A stretch of DNA of 7,892 nt from Promethearchaeota archaeon (lineage in GTDB: Archaea; Asgardarchaeota; Lokiarchaeia; Sigyniarchaeales; Promethearchaeaceae), in NCBI GenBank assembly GCA_014729055.1, contig WJKO01000844.1:1-7892 (forward strand), written 5' to 3'. Positions 1-5,537 of the stretch are shown piece by piece. The position numbers were made by a program, and so were the translations under genes. How positions within the stretch are numbered: the stretch's first letter is position 1; each line of letters opens with the position of its first letter. Below the pieces are notes generated by a model. It did no database searches. It was not told the DNA's origin and was given only the letters and a program-made list of their open reading frames with translations.

Positions 1-513
1 ATTTTAAACAGAGAAATTCGAACCGTAATTGATGTTGGTGGTCAAGATTGTAAAGTAATCTGTCTTGATGATGCTGGAGACTTAAAGGATTTCGTTATGA
101 ATGAGAAATGTGCAGCTGGGACAGGACGATATTTGGAGATTATGGCTGATCTTTTAAACGTCTCTCTCGATGATCTCGGAAAAATATCATTGAAAGCCAA
201 GAGTGCAATCTCCATGACTAGTGTTTGCAGTATATATGCTCAAGCAGAAGTATTGCAGTATATTAGCAAAAAAGCGAGAAAAGAAGATATAGCGGCAGGT
301 ATTAATAAAGCAATGGCAGAACGAGTTATTACAATGACGAAGAAGTTGAGTCTAGAACCTAAGTATACTATTAGCGGTGGTGTTGCGAAAAATATCGGGG
401 TAGTTTATAATATGGAAAAGATTCTCGGAATAAAGTTTGAAAAACTACCGATAGATACTCAACTGGTTGGTGCTTTAGGGGCGGCTTTTTTTGCAAAAGA
501 TAATGTAAAATAA
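1..513 (+). CDS. BadF/BadG/HgdC-type ATPase (acyl-CoA dehydratase/reductase activase), 3' part
   Basis: This is the C-terminal 170 residues of an ASKHA-fold ATPase that uses ATP to drive one electron from a shared [4Fe-4S] cluster into a 2-hydroxyacyl-CoA dehydratase or benzoyl-CoA reductase-type enzyme. The reading frame is open from base 1, so the gene starts outside the window; the ATG at 97 lies inside the conserved core and is not the start. Visible motifs are DVGGQD (residues 11-16 of the fragment), NEKCAAGTGR (34-43), SVCSIYAQAEV (74-84) and a C-terminal SGGVAKN segment. The two cysteines, C37 and C76, are 39 residues apart, the same spacing as the cluster ligands C127 and C166 of Acidaminococcus HgdC. 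The missing N-terminus would carry the first nucleotide-binding loop. No dehydratase subunit is visible, so the partner is unknown; double-cubane cluster proteins use the same kind of activase. The family call is secure, the substrate is not. Confidence 0.93.
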   Translation: MLNREIRTVIDVGGQDCKVICLDDAGDLKDFVMNEKCAAGTGRYLEIMADLLNVSLDDLGKISLKAKSAISMTSVCSIYAQAEVLQYISKKARKEDIAAGINKAMAERVITMTKKLSLEPKYTISGGVAKNIGVVYNMEKILGIKFEKLPIDTQLVGALGAAFFAKDNVK

Positions 514-516
514 ATT

Positions 517-539
517 GTATCATTATCATTTAATGAGAC
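517..539 (+). other. Small hairpin just upstream of the selenoprotein gene
   Basis: Between the activase stop and the next ribosome binding site, TCATTA (520-525) can pair with TAATGA (531-536) across a 5-base loop. An A-G mismatch (519/537) and two more pairs (517-518 with 538-539) extend it. It ends just before the Shine-Dalgarno AGGAG at 541-545, so it could influence initiation or mark mRNA processing. It is AT-rich and weak, and may be chance. Confidence 0.3.
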
Positions 540-552
540 GAGGAGACTTTAA

Positions 553-1032
553 ATGAAAGATAAATTCAATATGGTTGGAACTGAGATTCAATCGTTCAGT
601 CTCAATAACATGTTAGGAGAATCAAAAAATATAGAGGAATATAAGGGACAAAAAAACGTCGTGTTAATCCTCTTGAGGGATATTAACTGACCATTCTGCA
701 GAAGACATATTCGGAGCTTATCAAAAGATTATGAGAAATTCGAAGAAAAAAATGCCGTGCTTTATCCTATTTTAGTGGATGATATAGATAATGCAAGAAG
801 GATGTGGAAAGCCTATGCTAAACGCCAGTTTCCTATCTATTATGATACGGATAAGCATATAGCAAATGAGATCTTGAATCAAGAATGGAAACTATTCAAG
901 TTAGGTAGAATGCCCGCATTGATTGTCGTTGATAAAAACGGAATAATTCAGTACGCTTATTATGGTGATAATATGCACGATATCCCCGAAAATGATGAAG
1001 TATTGAATGTGTTAGATAATATTAATAGCTAA
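553..1032 (+). CDS. Peroxiredoxin-like selenoprotein (AhpC/TSA, thioredoxin fold) with in-frame UGA
   Basis: I read a single 159-residue protein through the TGA at 688-690. The ATG at 553 has a good Shine-Dalgarno (AGGAG, 541-545) at 7 bases. The N-terminus (residues 1-45) has the usual peroxiredoxin start: a polypeptide ending in a VVLILLRDIN beta strand. The TGA is residue 46 and forms Sec-Pro-Phe-Cys (46-49) followed by RRH, where relatives have Cys-Pro-Phe-Cys-Arg. The rest is intact: the YPILVDD strand after the active-site helix, then MPALIVVDKNG with the cis-proline typical of thioredoxin folds, ending at TAA. The likely role is cytoplasmic thiol- or selenol-dependent peroxide or disulfide reduction; the reductant is unknown. 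The gene follows the activase by 39 bases, probably in the same transcript. A one-base sequencing error or a recent nonsense mutation are alternatives, but the position at the catalytic residue and the intact downstream frame argue for selenocysteine. Without recoding, only a GTG-initiated fragment from 757 remains. Confidence 0.85.
688..690 (+). other. Recoded UGA, selenocysteine codon
   Basis: The TGA is codon 46 of the peroxiredoxin-like gene. It replaces the first cysteine of the family's CxxC active site, and the second cysteine (residue 49) is retained. Frame and family similarity continue for 113 more codons. Known biology: Sec commonly replaces catalytic redox cysteines in peroxiredoxin-like proteins. 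No Sec machinery genes lie in the window, so recoding is inferred from position alone. Confidence 0.8.
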
Positions 1033-1059
1033 AGAGTAAAATGAATTGAAAAAATAACC

Positions 1060-1135
1060 GATTTGGAAGGAAAATACAATAAAACGTTAATTGCGTGTGT
1101 ATTTCTCTTAAAACTTAGCCATAGTTTGCCAAATC
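1060..1135 (+). repeat. Inverted repeat enclosing two hairpins in the selenoprotein 3' UTR
   Basis: GATTTGG (1060-1066) pairs perfectly with CCAAATC (1129-1135). Inside are two hairpins. AAATACA (1072-1078) pairs with TGTATTT (1098-1104), extended after an A-C mismatch by 1067-1070 with 1106-1109. AAACT (1111-1115) pairs with AGTTT (1123-1127) over a 7-base loop. An outer helix, 1048-1057 with 1151-1160, pairs at 9 of 10 positions. Together these make a possible three-way junction. The location is right for a SECIS or termination structure, but the motif signature of a SECIS was not recognised. Confidence 0.45.
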
Positions 1136-1140
1136 ATAGA

Positions 1141-1160
1141 TCTTTCTTTTTTATTTTATC
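1141..1160 (+). terminator. T-run, probable transcription terminator of the + strand genes
   Basis: A pyrimidine-rich stretch with a run of six T at 1146-1151 and further T's to 1159 lies 109 bases after the selenoprotein stop and just after the inverted repeat ending at 1135. Archaeal RNA polymerase terminates on such T-runs. The call rests on composition and position only. Confidence 0.45.
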
Positions 1161-1182
1161 GTAAAAATGTATAACCGTTATC

Positions 1183-1217
1183 TATGGTCGTCTATTCACA
1201 TATCGTCGTCTATTTAC
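1183..1217. repeat. Imperfect 17-base direct repeat, two copies at 18-base period
   Basis: Bases 1183-1199 and 1201-1217 match at 15 of 17 positions around the shared core TCGTCTATT. The second copy ends on the first base of the CooC-like gene's stop codon. It looks like a small tandem duplication at the gene end. No function is evident. Confidence 0.6.
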
Positions 1218-1987
1218 TAGGAGTTGTTCATCAATTTGATAATCTTATCTACAATCTGACTTAAATCGGAAATACAATCGGATGATGTCGGCAGATCGCT
1301 TAATGATTTCCCCTCCAATTCTAAATTTGTTATTTCGGAAACTTCTCGAATAGTTCCTATTAGATTTAGATCTTTCTTTTTGAGCATTTCCAATATTGCT
1401 TTTTTGTGGGTTTGTCGTAACCGGTTTACAATCACACCATAATCCTTAAATTTCGTGTACTTCTTAGCTGCTTTTTTTATTTTTACAGCAGTTTCTAAAC
1501 TTCTAAGGGAAGAATCACTAATAATAAGTAGGAAATCTATCGATCTTACCACACTCCGATGTATTTGTTCCATTCCCGCCTCACAGTCAATAATGACATA
1601 TTCATATTCATCAGAAATGTTTTCAATAACATTTCGTAAAAGAGTATTACTCGGACAAAAGCAACCCGCGGATTGTGGTTGACCGATAACCATAAGAGAA
1701 TAGTCAACGGACTTAATAATACAATCAGAAACGACTTCATCAATGTTTTGTGCTAGATTTATCTTTTCACTCTTATCACCCATAGTCGCTATCCTTATAA
1801 CACCTTGTCTGATATTTTCTATCGTATTTTCCGTTTTAATGCCTAATAATCTCATTAGATGACTCATTGTTGGATCTGCATCAATTAAGAGAGGATGAAA
1901 TCCTCTATTTATAATATCTTGGGCGATTAAGTAAGTCATTGTTGTTTTACCTACCCCGCCCTTACCGACAACCGCTAATATCTTCAT
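1217..1987 (-). CDS. CooC/AcsF-like nickel-insertion ATPase (MinD/SIMIBI family)
   Basis: A 256-residue P-loop ATPase of the family that inserts nickel into CO dehydrogenase (CooC) and acetyl-CoA synthase (AcsF). The deviant Walker A motif GKGGVGKTT spans residues 8-16, with the family's signature lysine at position 9. IDADP (35-39) is the switch region. The key marker is C109-x-C111 in the segment GCFCPSNTLLR, matching the C112-x-C114 nickel/zinc-binding pair of Carboxydothermus CooC; IIDCEAG follows as the Walker B-like strand. The length is normal. The ATG start overlaps the end of the preceding acetyl-CoA-synthase-like gene by 26 bases; there is no clear Shine-Dalgarno, so translational coupling is likely. 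Next to that gene, its client is probably the synthase-like protein, by inference. Other P-loop relatives such as MinD or NifH-type proteins are less likely because of the CxC pair. It is the last gene of the - strand operon. Confidence 0.88.
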   Translation of the reverse strand: MKILAVVGKGGVGKTTMTYLIAQDIINRGFHPLLIDADPTMSHLMRLLGIKTENTIENIRQGVIRIATMGDKSEKINLAQNIDEVVSDCIIKSVDYSLMVIGQPQSAGCFCPSNTLLRNVIENISDEYEYVIIDCEAGMEQIHRSVVRSIDFLLIISDSSLRSLETAVKIKKAAKKYTKFKDYGVIVNRLRQTHKKAILEMLKKKDLNLIGTIREVSEITNLELEGKSLSDLPTSSDCISDLSQIVDKIIKLMNNS

Positions 1988-2774
1988 TTTTATCTTTTAA
2001 TTTAGTTATTTTATTTTCTCTTAGTTTAATGATATTTCTTATTTCGTTGCAGATAGATTGGTAATCACAGACAGCGCATTCCCAATCAAAATCACAATCA
2101 TCTCTTTGCTTAGCATATTTCCAAATTTTGTCTTTAAACGCTTCTGAATAAATTTTCTTGATCTTAGGTTCAAGATCAATTAGCTTTAAAATAGCGTCTT
2201 CATCATCAATAATGAATACTACCTCGATCGATTCAATAATATCCTCAAATTCTTGTAAGTATAATGCAATAAACGCTATTCCTATATGTTTAAATGAAAC
2301 TTGCTTATCATACAAGATGTTACTAATTTGATACCAAAATTTTCGAGAGATACTTCGTAATGAAAGCCCATCTATTTCGTTGGATAAATAGATTGTTCTT
2401 TTTAATTTGTTTAAAACACTCTTTTCGATTTTTTTCCCACCGATTAAGACCATCATAGCAAAATCTACGGTTTTTTTAGATATTTCTAATACATCTGGTC
2501 CAATTAATGAAATACGAAAGTTGTGTATTACGTCTGAAGAGTTAATACAGAGGACATTTGCTGATGTTAGTGCATGTTTTCCCCCTAGATTCAATTTTAC
2601 ATCATCATTGAGAAGAATACCTTTCCAGACACCTTTACCAATGTTAAAGGGTAATTCACTTACTGCCTGTTCAAGATTAAAATTTTCTGTAGAAGCCAAG
2701 TCCCAAACTTGATAATTCTTATATTTCAGTTTAGATTCTTCAATAATAGTCCTGATCTCATCTAACTCATTCAT
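1962..2774 (-). CDS. Truncated acetyl-CoA synthase beta-subunit-like protein (CdhC/AcsB middle domain)
   Basis: This 270-residue protein resembles only the middle domain of the CODH/ACS beta subunit. Recognisable in order are GKGVWKGI (residues 47-53), LNLGGKHA (61-68), ISLIGPD (88-94), the VSFKHIGIAF...QEFEDIIESIEVVFI block (about 159-189; AcsB has FRLKHIG...FGKILDKVQV), then a helical stretch. It ends in ECAVCDYQSIC with C233, C236 and C242. In Moorella AcsB the same point begins the A-cluster (C506-x2-C509-x8-C518). Here the third cysteine is closer (x5), and the fourth cysteine and the whole C-terminal domain with the Cys-Gly-Cys nickel site are missing, replaced by a charged tail of about 28 residues. 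It therefore cannot be an ordinary acetyl-CoA synthase. A nearby CooC-like gene suggests metal binding. It could be a carrier, a scaffold or a new cluster protein. The immediately upstream in-frame codon is a stop, which fixes the ATG at 2774. Homology is from motif memory. Confidence 0.72.
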   Translation of the reverse strand: MNELDEIRTIIEESKLKYKNYQVWDLASTENFNLEQAVSELPFNIGKGVWKGILLNDDVKLNLGGKHALTSANVLCINSSDVIHNFRISLIGPDVLEISKKTVDFAMMVLIGGKKIEKSVLNKLKRTIYLSNEIDGLSLRSISRKFWYQISNILYDKQVSFKHIGIAFIALYLQEFEDIIESIEVVFIIDDEDAILKLIDLEPKIKKIYSEAFKDKIWKYAKQRDDCDFDWECAVCDYQSICNEIRNIIKLRENKITKLKDKNEDISGCR

Positions 2775-2814
2775 TTAGTTCACTCATCTAGCTCATCCAT
2801 CTAATTCACTCATC
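2763..2814 (-). repeat. Four 13-base tandem repeats across the start of the ACS-like gene
   Basis: Read on the - strand, four contiguous units of the form GATGAGTGAAYTA (2814-2802, 2801-2789, 2788-2776, 2775-2763) run into the coding start. Each contains an ATG, and because 13 is not a multiple of three each lies in a new frame. The first three ATGs (2813, 2800, 2787) open six-codon mini-ORFs reading MSELDG, MDELDE and MSELNE; each stops just after the next ATG begins. The fourth ATG (2774) opens the real gene, MNELDEIR. Unit boundaries and matches are direct observation; a regulatory role is speculation. Confidence 0.8.
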
Positions 2815-2834
2815 TTTATCAATTGGAAACCACG

Positions 2835-4064
2835 TTATAAAAGTTCGTCAACAATTTCCACTAAATCAATCACTTTAAGGGGATTACCAACCTTTTTGTT
2901 CGCGTCGGATAAATTTCTTTTGCAGAAAGGACAAGTAGAAACTAAATATTCTGCCTTTGTTTCTTCTGCTTCGTGTATTCTCTTTTTTGCTGTACTAATG
3001 GCGAGGTCTGGGTAACCAATCTTTACACCTCCACCTGCCCCACAACACCATGATGCCTCTCGTATTCGCTCCATTTCTATAAATTCTAAGTTAGGAATGA
3101 AATTAATTAATTGCCTAGGTATATCATAAAATCCCAAATGGTGTCCGAGATGGCAAGGATCATGATAAGTAATAACTTTCTTATCCATCTCTTTTAACAT
3201 ACCAACACTAAGACGTGGTAAAATAAATTCTGAAGTATGTAGGATTCGAACACCAAGGTCTTTCCCGAACTTGGTAAAGTCTTTTTTTAATGTCCGATAA
3301 CAACCTGCACATGATGTAACTACCGTTTCAGCCCCTGCTTCTTTTATAACTCGAATATTATGATCCATTAGATCTGGGATCAAATCTGTCTGTCCAGTAC
3401 GAATTAAAGGGGAACCACAACAATGTTCATCGACGAGAGTAAAATCTATACCCAATTTATTGAATACTGATAAAGTTGCATTACGCAGATTTTTTTGTCG
3501 GTAATTTGATGTACATCCTATAAAATAAACCACTTTTGCATTGTTGGGTAAATTGTATTTCTTTTTTAATTCTTCATTCGTTGAATTTGCATCCCCGTAT
3601 GGATTGAAGTCTTTTCCAACTCTATCCTCCATTTTCTTCTGATTCTCGGGAGCTCCCAACCTTTTCACTGCCAATTCTCTTAATGCTTCTATAACATCCA
3701 CGATTCGGTCGTTGTGCACTGCTTGACATTGGTCCTGACAGCTTCCGCATGTAATACATGCAAATATGGGATGTAATATCTCGTCATTCCATTCAAGTTT
3801 TCCCGTTAATAAGGCACGCGCTAATCTTATTCTCCCAGATGCCCAATAAGCCTCCCATCCAAATTCTTCACCTGATGGACAAGATGGTGTAAATGCGCCA
3901 AATGCATATTTGCATGTATTGCATTTTATGCAATGATCTAGACTGACGATAAGAGATTCTTGATTATATGGGTGGAGATCAGATATGTCTATCAATTTAG
4001 CAGGTTTAATCTCAACTTGCTCTTTCGCCTTCTCAGAAATATGTTCTTCTCGGTCAGTTGGCAT
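2835..4064 (-). CDS. Iron-sulfur oxidoreductase with two 4Fe-4S sites and two CCG domains (HdrD/GlcF-like)
   Basis: A 409-residue electron-transfer subunit related to HdrD and to the GlcF/LldE proteins that partner FAD-linked oxidases. An N-terminal ferredoxin-like part has C45-x2-C48-x2-C51-x10-C62-P, then C103-x2-C106-x2-C109-x3-C113, the last followed by Gln rather than the usual Pro. Two full cysteine-rich CCG domains follow: C184, C215-C216 and C252-x2-C255; then C304, C340-C341 and C378-x2-C381. In HdrB/HdrD such domains bind noncubane [4Fe-4S] clusters that reduce disulfides, but in other relatives they only relay electrons. No membrane segment is seen, so it is probably soluble. Its ATG directly abuts the stop of the FAD subunit gene (TAA then ATG) and has a GGGGG Shine-Dalgarno about 6 bases upstream. 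This indicates a two-subunit dehydrogenase. The electron acceptor (disulfide, ferredoxin or other) cannot be told from sequence. Confidence 0.88.
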   Translation of the reverse strand: MPTDREEHISEKAKEQVEIKPAKLIDISDLHPYNQESLIVSLDHCIKCNTCKYAFGAFTPSCPSGEEFGWEAYWASGRIRLARALLTGKLEWNDEILHPIFACITCGSCQDQCQAVHNDRIVDVIEALRELAVKRLGAPENQKKMEDRVGKDFNPYGDANSTNEELKKKYNLPNNAKVVYFIGCTSNYRQKNLRNATLSVFNKLGIDFTLVDEHCCGSPLIRTGQTDLIPDLMDHNIRVIKEAGAETVVTSCAGCYRTLKKDFTKFGKDLGVRILHTSEFILPRLSVGMLKEMDKKVITYHDPCHLGHHLGFYDIPRQLINFIPNLEFIEMERIREASWCCGAGGGVKIGYPDLAISTAKKRIHEAEETKAEYLVSTCPFCKRNLSDANKKVGNPLKVIDLVEIVDELL

Positions 4065-5537
4065 TTAAATCCCCCATCTTCCTGGATTAAATATATTGTT
4101 AGGATCCATGAACTTTTTTGTTCGCTTAAAGAATTTTAACCAATTTGGATCTATGATTTCTTGTAAACGTTTTGCCATCCATACGGGAGTTTTGTAAGGA
4201 ATACATCCATACTTGAGACATACTTCTAAAATATCAGCCGTTGCCTTTTTCATCCTTTCTTCTTCGAGTTCTTTCTTATAGCGAATTATAGGCCGGAAAA
4301 TAGCATAATGGCTTGATTTCATGCTTTTCATGTATATAAACATTGGAATATCAAATTTAATGAAAACCTGTGCCGTCTCATCTATTAAGGGTTCTAAATT
4401 GTCTGGTGGTGCATAAGTACCAACCCAAGTTAGACCAGAATACTCTACTAATGGTGTGATAACGTTGGGCAAATCAGCAAATACTCTGATATCATCCCCT
4501 ATGCATGCGGCAAAATAATCGAAATCAGTGCATTGAATGGTTGTATTATACTTTTTTTCAATTTTCTTTATACATTGATTTACAAGATCAACTTTTACTT
4601 GATAATGCTGTTCATTATGAGCGGACATAGGGAGTATTACTGGAAAATCGGGTTCAGAGTCAAGTTTAACTGGTGTCGGATCACCTAAAGCCATTTTTGC
4701 GACTTCAACACTAACAGCAGAAATATCATCAACAATTTCTAAGCGCCCTATCTCCCTTATGAATTCCGCTGTGACTGCTGAGTTTTTACAAATTGCCAAT
4801 AATTTTCTTTCAATCTTTTTTCTTGGCCATAGCTGGACTGCACATTTAGTAACAATTCCAGTTGCTCCTTGCCAGTTTACAAATAAACCCATTAAATCGG
4901 GCATTGGATAACGTGAATGCCAATTATCTACTGATAGTTTATCACCCATGAAACATGAACCAATCCTGACTATGCTTCCATCATACAACACAACTTCAAG
5001 ACCATTTATCCAATCTCCCATAGAACCATGAATACACGAAAGATTATTCATACCAGAAAGAATGGCATTGCCAACAACTCCACTATAAGGTGGTGCAAAT
5101 GGATAACAATAACGTAGATGTGGGTAATTTTCTTTCAAATGTTTATATAATTGTCCAAATGTAACCCCGGGCTCCAGTAATGCATACATATGACTTTCGT
5201 GAATGTGAATTATCTGATTCATTTTTTTACCGAAATCGAGAACAACACCTCCTTCTTGGGGGATAGTCAGTCCACCTATATTATTACCAGTTATATAGGG
5301 GACGAGAGGTATTTTTTTATTATTAGCGTATTTAACTACATTTATTACTTGTCCAACATTCTCTACCATGCAGATGAAATCTGGCATTCCCGGTTCGCAT
5401 TCTGTAGCATCATAAGAGTAAGGTAGAAGATTATGCTTTTTATCAGTTACATTTTTAGCGCCAAATATTTCCTCTAATTTACTTTTTATTTCAGATTTAT
5501 TTGTTTGGTTGATTCTACTATTACGCTCCAACTTCAT
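4065..5537 (-). CDS. FAD-linked oxidase/dehydrogenase subunit (GlcD / vanillyl-alcohol-oxidase superfamily)
   Basis: A 490-residue flavoprotein of the VAO/PCMH fold. Residues about 50-230 form the FAD-binding domain: PDFICMVENVGQVINVVKYA (52-71), the flavin pyrophosphate loop YITGNNIGGLTIP (81-93), GGVVLDF (96-102), LEPGVTFGQL (121-130) and GNAILSGMNN (156-165). The C-terminal FAD-oxidase domain ends in the family's MDPNNIFNPGRWG. It should oxidise a hydroxy-acid, alcohol or phenol-type substrate and pass electrons to the CCG protein encoded next; the substrate cannot be read from sequence, though the layout recalls the GlcD and cresol/vanillyl-alcohol branches. A longer frame starts at TTG 5549, but I chose the ATG at 5537 because the GGGAGGAGG just upstream is a strong Shine-Dalgarno that the longer form would translate as a poly-glycine tail. 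The start lies inside the end of the SCP2 gene (17-base overlap), implying coupled translation. Confidence 0.88.
   Translation of the reverse strand: MKLERNSRINQTNKSEIKSKLEEIFGAKNVTDKKHNLLPYSYDATECEPGMPDFICMVENVGQVINVVKYANNKKIPLVPYITGNNIGGLTIPQEGGVVLDFGKKMNQIIHIHESHMYALLEPGVTFGQLYKHLKENYPHLRYCYPFAPPYSGVVGNAILSGMNNLSCIHGSMGDWINGLEVVLYDGSIVRIGSCFMGDKLSVDNWHSRYPMPDLMGLFVNWQGATGIVTKCAVQLWPRKKIERKLLAICKNSAVTAEFIREIGRLEIVDDISAVSVEVAKMALGDPTPVKLDSEPDFPVILPMSAHNEQHYQVKVDLVNQCIKKIEKKYNTTIQCTDFDYFAACIGDDIRVFADLPNVITPLVEYSGLTWVGTYAPPDNLEPLIDETAQVFIKFDIPMFIYMKSMKSSHYAIFRPIIRYKKELEEERMKKATADILEVCLKYGCIPYKTPVWMAKRLQEIIDPNWLKFFKRTKKFMDPNNIFNPGRWGI

Larger units (their letters stand above)
1033..1216. other. 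Convergent intergenic region (both flanking genes end here)
   Basis: This 184-base gap receives the 3' ends of the selenoprotein gene (+) and the CooC-like gene (-). It holds nested inverted repeats (see 1060-1135), a T-run for + strand termination (1141-1159), T-runs on the - strand at 1072-1074 and 1048-1055, and an 18-base-period direct repeat at its right end. An archaeal SECIS would be expected in this 3' UTR. I searched by eye for a stem with a GAA/A internal loop or a UGA/GA kink-turn core and found none that I would defend. I see no gene in it. Confidence 0.6.

Noticed and set aside
691..717. Bacterial-type SECIS immediately after the UGA
   Set aside because: A weak hairpin exists (GAA 701-703 with TTC 710-712, loop GACATA, plus a few pairs with a bulge), but only 13 bases separate the UGA from the loop, shorter than usual, and the stem is poor. 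It is kept only as an outside possibility.
757..1032. A stand-alone 91-residue gene starting at GTG 757
   Set aside because: It is the C-terminal part of the peroxiredoxin-like frame. The frame continues upstream through TGA 688-690 to an ATG with a good Shine-Dalgarno, and the start at 757 would lie inside the thioredoxin fold.
553..1032. The peroxiredoxin-like gene as a pseudogene
   Set aside because: There is a single in-frame stop, exactly at the redox cysteine position, with no frameshift and with all downstream motifs intact; random decay would not favour this codon.
1060..1135. tRNA or tRNA-like gene
   Set aside because: The 76-base span has a 7-bp closing stem and a 5-bp/7-base-loop arm near the 3' side, like a tRNA outline, but lacks the TTC-type T-loop, box A and a proper anticodon arm on either strand.
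1455..1743. Short frames on both strands inside the CooC-like gene
   Set aside because: They lie fully within a well-supported gene, have no family resemblance and no ribosome binding site of note.
1962..2774. A functional acetyl-CoA synthase (CdhC/AcsB)
   Set aside because: The C-terminal domain with the Cys-Gly-Cys nickel site and the fourth cluster cysteine are absent, and no frame downstream supplies them; the next frame is the CooC-like protein.
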